DNA of 64,000 nt from contig CACDUS010000003.1 in assembly GCA_902555945.1 (NCBI GenBank), positions 59,834 through 123,833 of the forward strand. The letters run 5' to 3'. This DNA comes from an uncultured Pelagibacteraceae bacterium. GTDB lineage: Bacteria; Pseudomonadota; Alphaproteobacteria; Pelagibacterales; Pelagibacteraceae. The translations under genes were made by a program, and so were the position numbers. Shown here one piece after another: positions 39,925 to 48,106 of the stretch. The notes under the pieces were generated by a model that had not been told where the DNA came from, did no database searches, and worked only from the letters and a program-made list of their open reading frames with translations. Position 1 is the first letter of the stretch; each line of letters starts with the position of its first letter.

Positions 39925-40692
39925 ATGTTTCAAGATTTTATAGAAATCCTTGTTCTTTCAGCTATTCAGGGAATATCAGAATTTTTACCAATTAGTTCAT
40001 CAGCTCATTTGATTATAGTGTCCAGCCTTTATGATCTTAAATCAAGCTCACTATTAATAGATATAAGTTTACATTTAGGATCTTTGTTAGCAATAATATT
40101 TTTTTTTAGAAAAGATTTATTGGACCTTAAACGTAATCAAAAATTATTAAAATTAATCATAATAGGTTCGGTACCACTTATTATTTTTGGATACATATTA
40201 CATTCAACAGAATTAATACATCTTTTAAGAAATATTAAAGTTATAGCATGGACCACATTATTTTTTGGTATTATTTTATACTTTGCTGATCAGAAAAAAA
40301 CTGATCAGAATATTTCCTCAAATTTAAATATTAAATCAATTATATTCATAGGATTATTTCAAATACTTGCTTTAATACCTGGTGTTAGTAGAGCAGGTAT
40401 TACTATGACTGCTGCAAGATTTTTAAATTTTAATAGAGTCGACTCAGGTAAAATTTCATTTTTACTCTCCATCCCTGCCTTAGCGGGAGCAAGTTTTCTT
40501 GGGTTAAAAGATATACGAAATGAAACTTTAGAAATTAATTTATTAATAATTGTTGCTATAGTTTTGTCTTTCCTATTTTCATATATAACAGTAAAATTTT
40601 TTTTAAATTATTTAAATAAATTTTCATTAAATATTTTTGTGATTTATAGATTAATAATAGCGTTAATTTTATTGTTGATAATTTATTTCTAA
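39925..40692 (+). CDS. uppP: Undecaprenyl-diphosphatase
   Basis: UppP (BacA) dephosphorylates undecaprenyl diphosphate to recycle the lipid carrier of peptidoglycan and surface glycans. The 255-aa membrane protein has the two signature motifs, QGISEFLPISSSAH (15-28) and PGVSRAGITMTAARF (about 152-166), and seven to eight hydrophobic segments. Length is typical. It converges on the EamA transporter gene with a 4-base overlap, and diverges from gltD. Confidence 0.96.
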   Translation: MFQDFIEILVLSAIQGISEFLPISSSAHLIIVSSLYDLKSSSLLIDISLHLGSLLAIIFFFRKDLLDLKRNQKLLKLIIIGSVPLIIFGYILHSTELIHLLRNIKVIAWTTLFFGIILYFADQKKTDQNISSNLNIKSIIFIGLFQILALIPGVSRAGITMTAARFLNFNRVDSGKISFLLSIPALAGASFLGLKDIRNETLEINLLIIVAIVLSFLFSYITVKFFLNYLNKFSLNIFVIYRLIIALILLLIIYF

Positions 40693-41579
40693 ACTGATCG
40701 TTTTATTAAAGGTAGCAATTGAGATAATAAAACACCGCATAGTATAAAAAAACATCCTAGTAAATTATTAACTCCTAATATCTGATTTAATAAAAACCAA
40801 GCTGCAATAGTTGCAAAAACACCTTCTAATGAAAAAATTATTGCCGCTGGGGCGGGTGTAATATTTTTTTGCGCATAAATTTGTAAAACAAAAGCAAATC
40901 CTCCTGAAAGAATTCCTGCGTATAAAATTGAGTCTATTTCATTTAAAATATTTTTAATTATAAATTCTTCATAAATAAATCCAATCGCAAAAGAAAATAT
41001 CGCTACTAATAAAGTTTGTATAGCACCTAAAGTTAAAGGTAAATTATATTTAGTAACTATTATTCCAGTAAAAATAATATGGGTACTCCAAAACAAAGCT
41101 CCTAATACAACAAGTGTATCACCAAGTCTAACTGTTGCATCATGAAAATTCGTAAGTAGATAACCACCAATTAAACATAGAACTACGGAGGGCCACACAC
41201 TCCAATGTATTGATTTTTTTTTAAATAGAAAAATTATTATTGGTACCATAGGAACATAAAAAATGGTGAAAAATGCTGCGTTGGCTACATCTGTGTACAG
41301 AAGAGCAACTTGTTGTAATGCTGAACCTAAAAAAAGTGATAATCCAATTAAAAAAGAGAGTGTAGCAAACGTTTTAAAGTCTAATTTAAACTCTGATTTA
41401 AATTTTTTTACCTCAAATAAAAATGCAAGAGGAACTATTGCCAAAAATCCGACAAAAAATCTTACAGCATTGAAAGTGAAAGGACCTATATTGTCCATAC
41501 CTGTATCCTGGGCAATAAAAGTAGTTCCCCAAATAAATGTGCATAATAATGCGCTTAATAATGAGACTGTTTTTGACAT
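40689..41579 (-). CDS. DMT-superfamily (EamA) transporter
   Basis: A 296-aa membrane protein with ten predicted hydrophobic helices arranged as two EamA repeats (about 5-135 and 150-288). The start LLSALLCTFIWGTTFIAQD and the second-half IFSLEGVFATIAAWFLLNQ with a Glu in the ninth helix are typical of drug/metabolite transporters, which often export amino acids or metabolites. The substrate cannot be inferred. It follows aceF by 8 bases on the minus strand and may be co-transcribed with the pyruvate dehydrogenase genes. Confidence 0.88.
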   Translation of the reverse strand: MSKTVSLLSALLCTFIWGTTFIAQDTGMDNIGPFTFNAVRFFVGFLAIVPLAFLFEVKKFKSEFKLDFKTFATLSFLIGLSLFLGSALQQVALLYTDVANAAFFTIFYVPMVPIIIFLFKKKSIHWSVWPSVVLCLIGGYLLTNFHDATVRLGDTLVVLGALFWSTHIIFTGIIVTKYNLPLTLGAIQTLLVAIFSFAIGFIYEEFIIKNILNEIDSILYAGILSGGFAFVLQIYAQKNITPAPAAIIFSLEGVFATIAAWFLLNQILGVNNLLGCFFILCGVLLSQLLPLIKRSV

Positions 41580-41587
41580 AATCTGTT

Positions 41588-42847
41588 TTAGACTGCTAAT
41601 TTGTAAGCAAAGTTTTTGCCTAAATTTTCTTTTAATTCATTGTTAAAACGAGCAGCTTCTGCTCCATCAATAATTCTATGATCATAAGACAATGATAAAG
41701 GCAACATAGTTCTTGTAACGAATTTTCCATCTAAGAAAACTTGTTTTTTTTCAGATCTTCCAATTCCTAATATAGCAACCTCAGGAAAATTTATAATAGG
41801 TGTGAAAAACGATCCTCCAATTCCACCTAAACTTGTTATTGTCATAGATCCACCAAATAATTCTCTCTTATCAATTTTAAGATTTCTACATTGATCACTA
41901 AGTTTTTTAAGTTCAGAACTTATAAGATTAATATTTTTATTGTCTGCATTTCTTAGTTTAGGAACCATTAAACCATGCGGAGTATCCACAGCTATACCAA
42001 TATGATAATATTTTTTGACAGTCATTTTTCCACCGTCAATATCATCTATAGAGCTATTAAAATTTGGAAATTTTTTCAATGAAGATGTCAAAGCTTTGAC
42101 AATAAAAGCTAATGGTGTAATTTTTTTTTTCTCACCAGTGTATATATCAGTCAGCGATGTTCTAAATTCCTCTAGCTCTGTGATATCCGCTTCATCATGA
42201 TTGGTTACGTGAGGAATATTTGTCCAAGAATTTATCAAGTATTTTGATGATAATTTTTTAACTCTTGGTATATCTTTTATTTCAACTTCTCCGAATTCTG
42301 AGTGAGAGTATTCCTGTTTTATCTTTTCATTACTTTTATTCTCATTATTAATCAAGTTTTTAGATTTCGAAGCTACAAATAATTTAACATCTTCCTCAAT
42401 AACTCTTCCTTTGCGTTCACTGCCTACAACTTGATTAATATCTACCCCAAGTTCTCTTGCAAATTTTCGAACCTTTGGACTTGCAGATGATATATTGTAA
42501 ACTTTATTTTGATCAGTTAATATTTTTTTAGTCTCTGATTTTGTTTCTTGAGTTTTTTTAATGTCTTTTTCAATTGCTGGTTTTTTTTCAACTTCCTTTT
42601 GCAATTCATTAATATTTTCTAAAATTAAAATTAAGTCACCCTCTGAAACTTTATCTCCAACCTTTGTTTTTAAAGTTTTAATTTTACCATCAAAATTTGA
42701 AGGGATTTCTACACTAGATTTGTCGCTCTCTATTGTTATTAAAGGATCATTTTTTTTTAAAGTTTGACCTTCAGAAACTAAAACCTCAATCACCTCTACA
42801 TCTTTGAAATCTCCAATATTAGGTACTTTTATTTCAACTTCTGACAT
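41588..42847 (-). CDS. aceF: Pyruvate dehydrogenase E2, dihydrolipoyl acetyltransferase
   Basis: E2 is the core of the pyruvate dehydrogenase complex and transfers acetyl from lipoyl to CoA. The 419-aa protein has a single N-terminal lipoyl domain (lipoyl Lys43 in IESDKSSVEIPS), a charged linker, a peripheral-subunit-binding domain (about 121-158, KVRKFARELGVDINQVVGS), and the catalytic domain ending with the acetyltransferase motif DHRIIDGAEAARF. Enterobacterial AceF often has up to three lipoyl domains. Here one sits on E2 and another, very similar, on E1. Its ATG overlaps the aceE stop by one base. Confidence 0.96.
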   Translation of the reverse strand: MSEVEIKVPNIGDFKDVEVIEVLVSEGQTLKKNDPLITIESDKSSVEIPSNFDGKIKTLKTKVGDKVSEGDLILILENINELQKEVEKKPAIEKDIKKTQETKSETKKILTDQNKVYNISSASPKVRKFARELGVDINQVVGSERKGRVIEEDVKLFVASKSKNLINNENKSNEKIKQEYSHSEFGEVEIKDIPRVKKLSSKYLINSWTNIPHVTNHDEADITELEEFRTSLTDIYTGEKKKITPLAFIVKALTSSLKKFPNFNSSIDDIDGGKMTVKKYYHIGIAVDTPHGLMVPKLRNADNKNINLISSELKKLSDQCRNLKIDKRELFGGSMTITSLGGIGGSFFTPIINFPEVAILGIGRSEKKQVFLDGKFVTRTMLPLSLSYDHRIIDGAEAARFNNELKENLGKNFAYKLAV

Positions 42848-45800
42848 TATAATTTTGTTGGCATGGGTTTATTTGTGTCAATTTTATATTTTTTTATAGC
42901 ATCTTTGGCATATTTAGATGCTATCAATTGTTCTTTAGCTAATACACTTAGACCGTAAGTTACAACATGTTCCTTATCAACCTCAAAAAATTTTCTTAAA
43001 TTTTTTCTTGTATCACTTCGTCCGAAACCATCCGTTCCTAAAGAATAAAAACTTTTGTTTACATATGGTCTAATTTGATCAGAATTCATTCTCATATAAT
43101 CAGAAGCAGCTAAAATAGGCCCTTCTGTTTTACCCAAACATTTTTCAACATAAGATTTTTTTGGCTCTTTATCTGGATTTAAAAGATTATACCTTTCAAC
43201 CTCCAAGCCATCTCTTCTCAGTTCATTAAAGCTCGTAACACTCCAAATTTCACTGTCTATTTGATATTCATTTTGCAATATCTCAGCACCGGCTATCATC
43301 TCTCTTAGGATAGTACCAGATCCTAAAAATTGAATTTTAGTTTTTTTAAATTTATTAAATTCTTTTATTTTATACATTCCTTTTAAAATTCCTTCTTCAC
43401 AAGATTTATCCTTTGGCATAGCTGGGTGGGGATAATTTTCATTCATGGTTGTTATGTAATAAAAAATATTTTCTTTCTTCTCATGCATTCTTCTCAATCC
43501 ATCTCTAAAAATAACAGCAAGTTCATAATGAAATGTAGGATCATAAGATATACAATTAGGTATAGTTGATGCCATAAGATGACTATGACCATCTTGATGT
43601 TGCAGCCCTTCACCAGCTAAAGTTGTTCTTCCAGCTGTTGCACCAATTAAAAATCCTCTTGATTGACTATCTGCACCTGCCCATGCAAGGTCCCCAATTC
43701 TTTGAAAACCAAACATCGAGTAAAAAAGATAAATGGGTATCATTTCGATATCATGATTAGTGTACGAAGTTCCTGCAGCAATCCAAGAAGACATTGCGCC
43801 CGCTTCATTAATTCCTTCCTCTAAAACTTGTCCACTTTTTTCTTCTCTATAAGAACTTAATTGAGCAGAATCTTCAGGTTCGTATTTTTGTCCTTCATGA
43901 GCATAAATACCAATCTTTTGAAAAAAACCTTCCATTCCAAATGTTCTAGCCTCATCAGGAATAATCGGTACCAATCTTGAGGCAACATTTTTATCTCTTA
44001 AAAGATTTGTAAGCATTCGAACTAAAGCCATTGTAGTAGACATTTCTTTCTTTCCTGTAGACTCTTTCATGTTATCAAAAATGTCTTTTGGAGGTGTCTT
44101 AATTGGTTTTGCGTAAGTAGTTCTCTCTGGAATGAAGCCACCCAATTGAAGCCTTCTTTCTTTAAGGTACTTTATCTCAGGAGAATTTTGATCTGGTTTG
44201 TAATATTCTATATTTCTAACTTGTTGATCTGTAAGTGGTACATCAAACCTGTCTCTGTAATACATTAAGTCGTCTATATCTAGTTTTTTTGTTTGGTGTG
44301 TAGTGTTAACACTCTCTCCACTTTTTCCCATTCCATAACCTTTTATTGTTTTTGCAATTACTACTGTGGGACTTCCAGTGTTTTTTGATGCTTTATCATA
44401 GGCTGCAAAAACTTTATGAGGATCATGTCCTCCCCTGTTTAATCTCCAAATATCTTTATCAGAAAGACTTGATACAAGTTCTTTAGTTTCAGGGTATTTA
44501 CCAAAAAATTTTTCTCTCACATAGGCACCATCTCTTGCTTTCATTGCTTGGTATTCTCCATCAACAGTTTCATTCATTGTTTTTACTAAATGACCAGTTT
44601 TATCATTTACTAATAGCGGATCCCAATATGAGCCCCAGATTACCTTAATAACGTTCCATCCTGCTCCCCTAAAAATTCCTTCTAATTCTTGTATGATTTT
44701 TCCATTACCTCGAACCGGACCATCTAGTCTTTGCAAGTTACAATTCACTACAAATATTAAATTATCTAAATTTTCTCTTGCTGCTAAACCAATAGCACCC
44801 AAGGATTCTGGCTCATCCATTTCTCCATCACCTAAAAATGCCCAGACTTTTCTACCTTCATCTTTAATTAAACCTCTGTTAATTAAATACTTCATGTACC
44901 TTGCTTGATAAATTGCTAGCATCGGACCTAAACCCATAGACACTGTTGGAAATTGCCAAAAGTTTGGCATCAGCCACGGATGTGGATACGAAGATAAACC
45001 ACCTGGATTAACCTCTTGTCTAAAACTATCTAATTGCTTTTCATTAAGTCGACCCTCAAGGAAAGCTCTAGCATACATACCGGGTGCGCTATGACCTTGA
45101 AAATAGACTAAATCACCTCCAAATTTATTATTTTTAGCTCTCCAGAAATGATTCATTCCAACGTCATAAAGAGTAGCAGCAGATGCAAATGTTCCAATAT
45201 GACCTCCAAGTTCAGGAAATTTTTTATTTGCTCTTACTACCATTGCTGCAGCATTCCATCTTATTAATGATCTAATTCTTCTCTCAATATTCTGATCACC
45301 ATTTGACTTTTTTTCATCACTAACTGGAATAGTGTTTATATAGGGCGTATTTTGAGTGTAAGGAATATTCGCACCTTCCATATATGCTTTATTAATAAGT
45401 TCCTTAATTAAATAGTGAGCTCTTTGATTACCGTCTTTTGCTATAACATCTGAAAGCGAGTCTAACCACTCACTTGTCTCTAATGGATCAATATCTCCTT
45501 CATTAATAACTTTAATAATCTCTGATCTTTCTTTTTTAATATCTTGATTTAGAATTTTTTGTTCTTGATTTTTCTTCAAAGAATTCTCAGCTTCTTGAAT
45601 TAAATTTTCAGTATTTTTTGGTACATCATTAGATGATTGAGTTTTTTGATTTGAGCTTTTTATATTAAGAAGTAAATCTCCCTTTGAAACTTTATCTCCA
45701 ACTTTTACCGCTATAGTCTCAATTTTTCCTGAAATAATCGATGGTATTTCGACACTAGATTTATCACTTTCAATTGTAACTACTGGATCATTTTTTTTTA

Positions 45801-45885
45801 TTTCTTGACCTTCCTTAACAAGTAATTCAATCACCTCCACATTTTCAAAATCACCAATGTCAGGAACTAATAATTTTTCACTCAT
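42847..45885 (-). CDS. aceE: Pyruvate dehydrogenase E1 (homodimeric) with fused N-terminal lipoyl domain
   Basis: E1 decarboxylates pyruvate with thiamine diphosphate and reductively acetylates lipoyl groups. The 1012-aa protein is longer than a usual AceE (about 890) because residues 1-77 form a lipoyl domain (Lys42 in IESDKSSVEIPS) joined by a Gln/Lys/Glu-rich linker of about 60 residues. The rest is a normal homodimeric E1: DPLETSEWLDSL, YFQGHSAPGMYARAFLEG, and the ThDP motif GDGEMDEPES through VNCNLQRLDG. By eye the lipoyl domain matches that of the adjacent aceF at about 49 of 70 positions. The reading frame is unbroken. No lpd (E3) gene is in the window. Confidence 0.96.
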   Translation of the reverse strand: MSEKLLVPDIGDFENVEVIELLVKEGQEIKKNDPVVTIESDKSSVEIPSIISGKIETIAVKVGDKVSKGDLLLNIKSSNQKTQSSNDVPKNTENLIQEAENSLKKNQEQKILNQDIKKERSEIIKVINEGDIDPLETSEWLDSLSDVIAKDGNQRAHYLIKELINKAYMEGANIPYTQNTPYINTIPVSDEKKSNGDQNIERRIRSLIRWNAAAMVVRANKKFPELGGHIGTFASAATLYDVGMNHFWRAKNNKFGGDLVYFQGHSAPGMYARAFLEGRLNEKQLDSFRQEVNPGGLSSYPHPWLMPNFWQFPTVSMGLGPMLAIYQARYMKYLINRGLIKDEGRKVWAFLGDGEMDEPESLGAIGLAARENLDNLIFVVNCNLQRLDGPVRGNGKIIQELEGIFRGAGWNVIKVIWGSYWDPLLVNDKTGHLVKTMNETVDGEYQAMKARDGAYVREKFFGKYPETKELVSSLSDKDIWRLNRGGHDPHKVFAAYDKASKNTGSPTVVIAKTIKGYGMGKSGESVNTTHQTKKLDIDDLMYYRDRFDVPLTDQQVRNIEYYKPDQNSPEIKYLKERRLQLGGFIPERTTYAKPIKTPPKDIFDNMKESTGKKEMSTTMALVRMLTNLLRDKNVASRLVPIIPDEARTFGMEGFFQKIGIYAHEGQKYEPEDSAQLSSYREEKSGQVLEEGINEAGAMSSWIAAGTSYTNHDIEMIPIYLFYSMFGFQRIGDLAWAGADSQSRGFLIGATAGRTTLAGEGLQHQDGHSHLMASTIPNCISYDPTFHYELAVIFRDGLRRMHEKKENIFYYITTMNENYPHPAMPKDKSCEEGILKGMYKIKEFNKFKKTKIQFLGSGTILREMIAGAEILQNEYQIDSEIWSVTSFNELRRDGLEVERYNLLNPDKEPKKSYVEKCLGKTEGPILAASDYMRMNSDQIRPYVNKSFYSLGTDGFGRSDTRKNLRKFFEVDKEHVVTYGLSVLAKEQLIASKYAKDAIKKYKIDTNKPMPTKL

Positions 45886-45965
45886 ATTTCTATGATTTAT
45901 ACACTATAAAATGAAGTGCATTGCAAATTTTAACACATTCTGCTCAATTTTTTGACACGCTTTAA

Positions 45966-46094
45966 ATGCATACTCAAAAAATGTTTAAAAAATTGTTTAA
46001 AACACTTATTAAACCAAAATTTAGTAAATACATAGATGCTAAAATATGGATACAAAAAATTTTATTAGAGGAAAAATTCGGAAAAATTAATTAG
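45966..46094 (+). CDS. Possible small basic protein (42 aa)
   Basis: ATG at 45966 (alternative ATG at 45981), stop TAG at 46092. The product is basic and aromatic, with KKLFKTLIKPKFSKYIDAK and IWIQKILLEEKFGK. It fills most of the spacer between the divergent aceE start and the convergent thiolase stop, touching the latter by 4 bases. No ribosome-binding site is obvious and I recognise no family. Chance is a real alternative in AT-rich DNA. Confidence 0.3.
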   Translation: MHTQKMFKKLFKTLIKPKFSKYIDAKIWIQKILLEEKFGKIN

Positions 46095-47269
46095 TTTATT
46101 CTCTCAATACACAGTGCTATACCCATTCCTCCACCTATACAAAGTGTAGCACAGCCTTTATCTTTTTTTTGTCTTTTCATTTCATGAATCAAGGTAACAA
46201 GTATTCTTGCTCCTGAAGCCCCTATTGGATGACCAAGGGCTATTGCGCCACCATTAATATTTACTTTATTTTCATTAATACCAAGTTCACGAATTACAGC
46301 TATACTTTGAGCTGCAAATGCTTCGTTTATTTCAAACATGTCTATTTCATCTAAATTCCAATTTGCTTTTTTAATTGCTGATCTTACAGCACCGATAGGA
46401 CCAAGACCCATTAAGGCAGGATCTACCCCAACAGAAGCCCATGAAACTATTTTCGCTAATGGTTTTATAGATCTTTTTTGTGCTTCATCGATAGAGGTCA
46501 ATAATAAAGCTGCAGCACCATCATTTATTCCTGAAGAATTTCCTGGTGTAACGGTTCCATTTTGTTGAAAGACAGTTTTTAATTTTTCTAAATCAGTTAT
46601 TTGCAAACCTTTTCTTGGATGTTCATCAATTTCTAGAATATTTCCTTTATGATTCACCTTAACTAATTCATCATCAAATTTATTATATGTGATAGCTAAT
46701 TCTGTTTTTCTTTGAGAATTTAAAGCAAATTGATCTTGCTCTCTCCTTGATATTTTAAATTTTTTTGCAACATTTTCAGCTGTCACACCCATATGATAAT
46801 TATTAAAAGCATCTATCAATCCATCGTTAATCATAGTATCTATTAATTTATCTTCTGAAATTTTTTTTTCATCACGATAAAAAATTGAGTGAGGGGCTAT
46901 TGACATATTCTCTTGACCTCCAGAAATTATATTTATCGACTCTCCTAATTTGATTGATTGATATCCTGATATAACTGCTCTAAGTCCAGATCCACAAACT
47001 TGATTAATTATATGTGCTGGTTTTGAAATTGGTATGCCAGCGTTCACTGCGGCTTGTCTTGCAGGATTTTGTCCAGCCCCAGTAGTTAATACTTGGCCCA
47101 TAATTATCTCATCAATTTCGTCTTTATTAAATTTAGATCTTTTTAAAAGTTCTTTTATAACTATAGATCCAAGTTGATCAGATTTAATATTTTTTAATGA
47201 TCCTCTGTAGGTACCTATTGGTGTTCTAACCGCTTCAATAATGACTACTTCTTTTGGTTTACTTTCCAT
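46091..47269 (-). CDS. Acetyl-CoA acetyltransferase (thiolase)
   Basis: A 392-aa thiolase II. The acyl-accepting Cys92 lies in NQVCGSGLRAV. The C-terminal blocks NINGGAIALGHPIGASGAR (catalytic His) and CATLCIGGGMGIALCIERI (catalytic Cys) are intact, and length fits PhaA/AtoB. It condenses two acetyl-CoA or cleaves acetoacetyl-CoA. No phaB, phaC or CoA-transferase gene is beside it, so direction and pathway are open; short-chain catabolism or acetoacetate handling are both possible. It is transcribed away from tRNA-Arg. Confidence 0.92.
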   Translation of the reverse strand: MESKPKEVVIIEAVRTPIGTYRGSLKNIKSDQLGSIVIKELLKRSKFNKDEIDEIIMGQVLTTGAGQNPARQAAVNAGIPISKPAHIINQVCGSGLRAVISGYQSIKLGESINIISGGQENMSIAPHSIFYRDEKKISEDKLIDTMINDGLIDAFNNYHMGVTAENVAKKFKISRREQDQFALNSQRKTELAITYNKFDDELVKVNHKGNILEIDEHPRKGLQITDLEKLKTVFQQNGTVTPGNSSGINDGAAALLLTSIDEAQKRSIKPLAKIVSWASVGVDPALMGLGPIGAVRSAIKKANWNLDEIDMFEINEAFAAQSIAVIRELGINENKVNINGGAIALGHPIGASGARILVTLIHEMKRQKKDKGCATLCIGGGMGIALCIERIN

Positions 47270-47313
47270 AAAATTTTAAATTTGTCTTATCGTTAAAATA
47301 CACTAAAAAATGA

Positions 47314-47319
47314 TATACT
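47314..47319 (+). promoter_or_regulatory. Probable -10 element of tRNA-Arg promoter
   Basis: TATACT lies 22 bases before the tRNA, giving an expected transcript start about 16 bases upstream of the mature 5' end. The -35 position (CGTTAA at 17-base spacing) is poor, so the call rests on the -10 and location. Confidence 0.35.
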
Positions 47320-47341
47320 ATAAATAAATAAAATTAAAAAT

Positions 47342-47418
47342 GCGCCTGTAGCTCAATTGGATAGAGCGCTTGGCTACGGACCAGGAGGTTCTGGGTTCGA
47401 CTCCTAGCAGGCGCACCA
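47342..47418 (+). tRNA. tRNA-Arg (anticodon ACG)
   Basis: The acceptor arm GCGCCTG pairs with CAGGCGC, followed by discriminator A and encoded CCA. The D arm (GCTC...GAGC), the anticodon stem CTTGG/CCAGG around loop CTACGGA (anticodon ACG, read as ICG after deamination), and the T arm CTGGGTTCGACTCCTAG are all visible. It reads arginine CGN codons. A 32-residue peptide gene begins 15 bases after the CCA and probably shares its transcript. Confidence 0.96.
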
Positions 47419-47433
47419 TTAAAAGGATTTAGT

Positions 47434-47532
47434 ATGTTTAAATGGTTAATTAATGCATCTCTTCAAATGTCTGTAATTTATTTCTTTATAATAATTTTAA
47501 TTATTTTAATAATTTTAACATTCATATTATAA
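47434..47532 (+). CDS. Tiny hydrophobic membrane peptide (32 aa)
   Basis: ATG at 47434, stop TAA at 47530. A Shine-Dalgarno-like AAAAGGA lies 7 bases before the start. The product has a short amphipathic start (MFKWLINASL) and one long Ile/Leu/Phe transmembrane helix covering about residues 13-32. It sits 15 bases after tRNA-Arg and 6 bases before the hotdog thioesterase gene, so it may be translated from the same transcript. I recognise no family; small one-helix peptides often bind membrane complexes, but no partner is suggested here. Confidence 0.55.
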   Translation: MFKWLINASLQMSVIYFFIIILIILIILTFIL

Positions 47533-47538
47533 AAAATT

Positions 47539-47964
47539 ATGTCAAACAAATTTGAACAAATTAGTTTAAAAGCTGGTTTCATGAAACATAATGGTGGTGT
47601 TTTATTTAGAAATATCTCTGACTCAGAATATGAGTTTAAGTCTATTATTAATGAAAATCACTTAAATGCTGCTGGTATTACACATGGAGGATATTTATCA
47701 GCTTTAATAGATGCAGGTGCTGGAACAGCTGCTCATAGATCAGCTGGGAATGCTCCTTGTGTTACTATTTCACTTGAACTTAAATTTATTGGTGCATCAA
47801 AAGTAGGTGATGAAATTATTGGTAATGTAAAAATTTTGAAAAAAACTAAAACTTTAGTATTTTTATTCTGTGAGTTAAAATGTGAAAAAAAAATAATTAC
47901 TTCAGCATCTGGAGTTTGGAAAATATTAAAGATTAAACCATCAGACTTAGGTCCAGGAGGTTAA
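47539..47964 (+). CDS. Hotdog-fold (PaaI-like) acyl-CoA thioesterase
   Basis: A 141-aa hotdog protein. The core motif ITHGGYLSALIDAGAGTAAHRS (split by the conserved His-Gly-Gly and catalytic Asp) and the following TISLELKFIGASKVGDEIIG strand pattern match PaaI/DUF4442-type thioesterases that hydrolyse acyl- or aryl-CoA. No signal or extra domain is present. The substrate is unknown. A 142-base spacer follows in which I see only a weak ATCTG/CAGAT hairpin before the helicase gene. Confidence 0.85.
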   Translation: MSNKFEQISLKAGFMKHNGGVLFRNISDSEYEFKSIINENHLNAAGITHGGYLSALIDAGAGTAAHRSAGNAPCVTISLELKFIGASKVGDEIIGNVKILKKTKTLVFLFCELKCEKKIITSASGVWKILKIKPSDLGPGG

Positions 47965-48106
47965 ATTTTAATATATGTTAAGTTATTGAGTAAATTTTTG
48001 AAATGAGAACTTTTTATCCTCCGATTCGGTCATGTTTTAGTCTATTTTTGTTCTTTGACACCAACAATATCTGGTAGGTAAAAAAAAACAGATACTAAAA
48101 GTAGAA

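Noticed and set aside
40290..40312. Repeated CTGATCAG-like words inside uppP
   Set aside because: They encode a repeated Asp-Gln-Lys-Lys cytoplasmic loop and are explained by the coding sequence.
47965..48106. Riboswitch or structured leader before the Suv3-like helicase
   Set aside because: Only a weak 5-base ATCTG/CAGAT hairpin could be drawn; no known riboswitch core was recognised.
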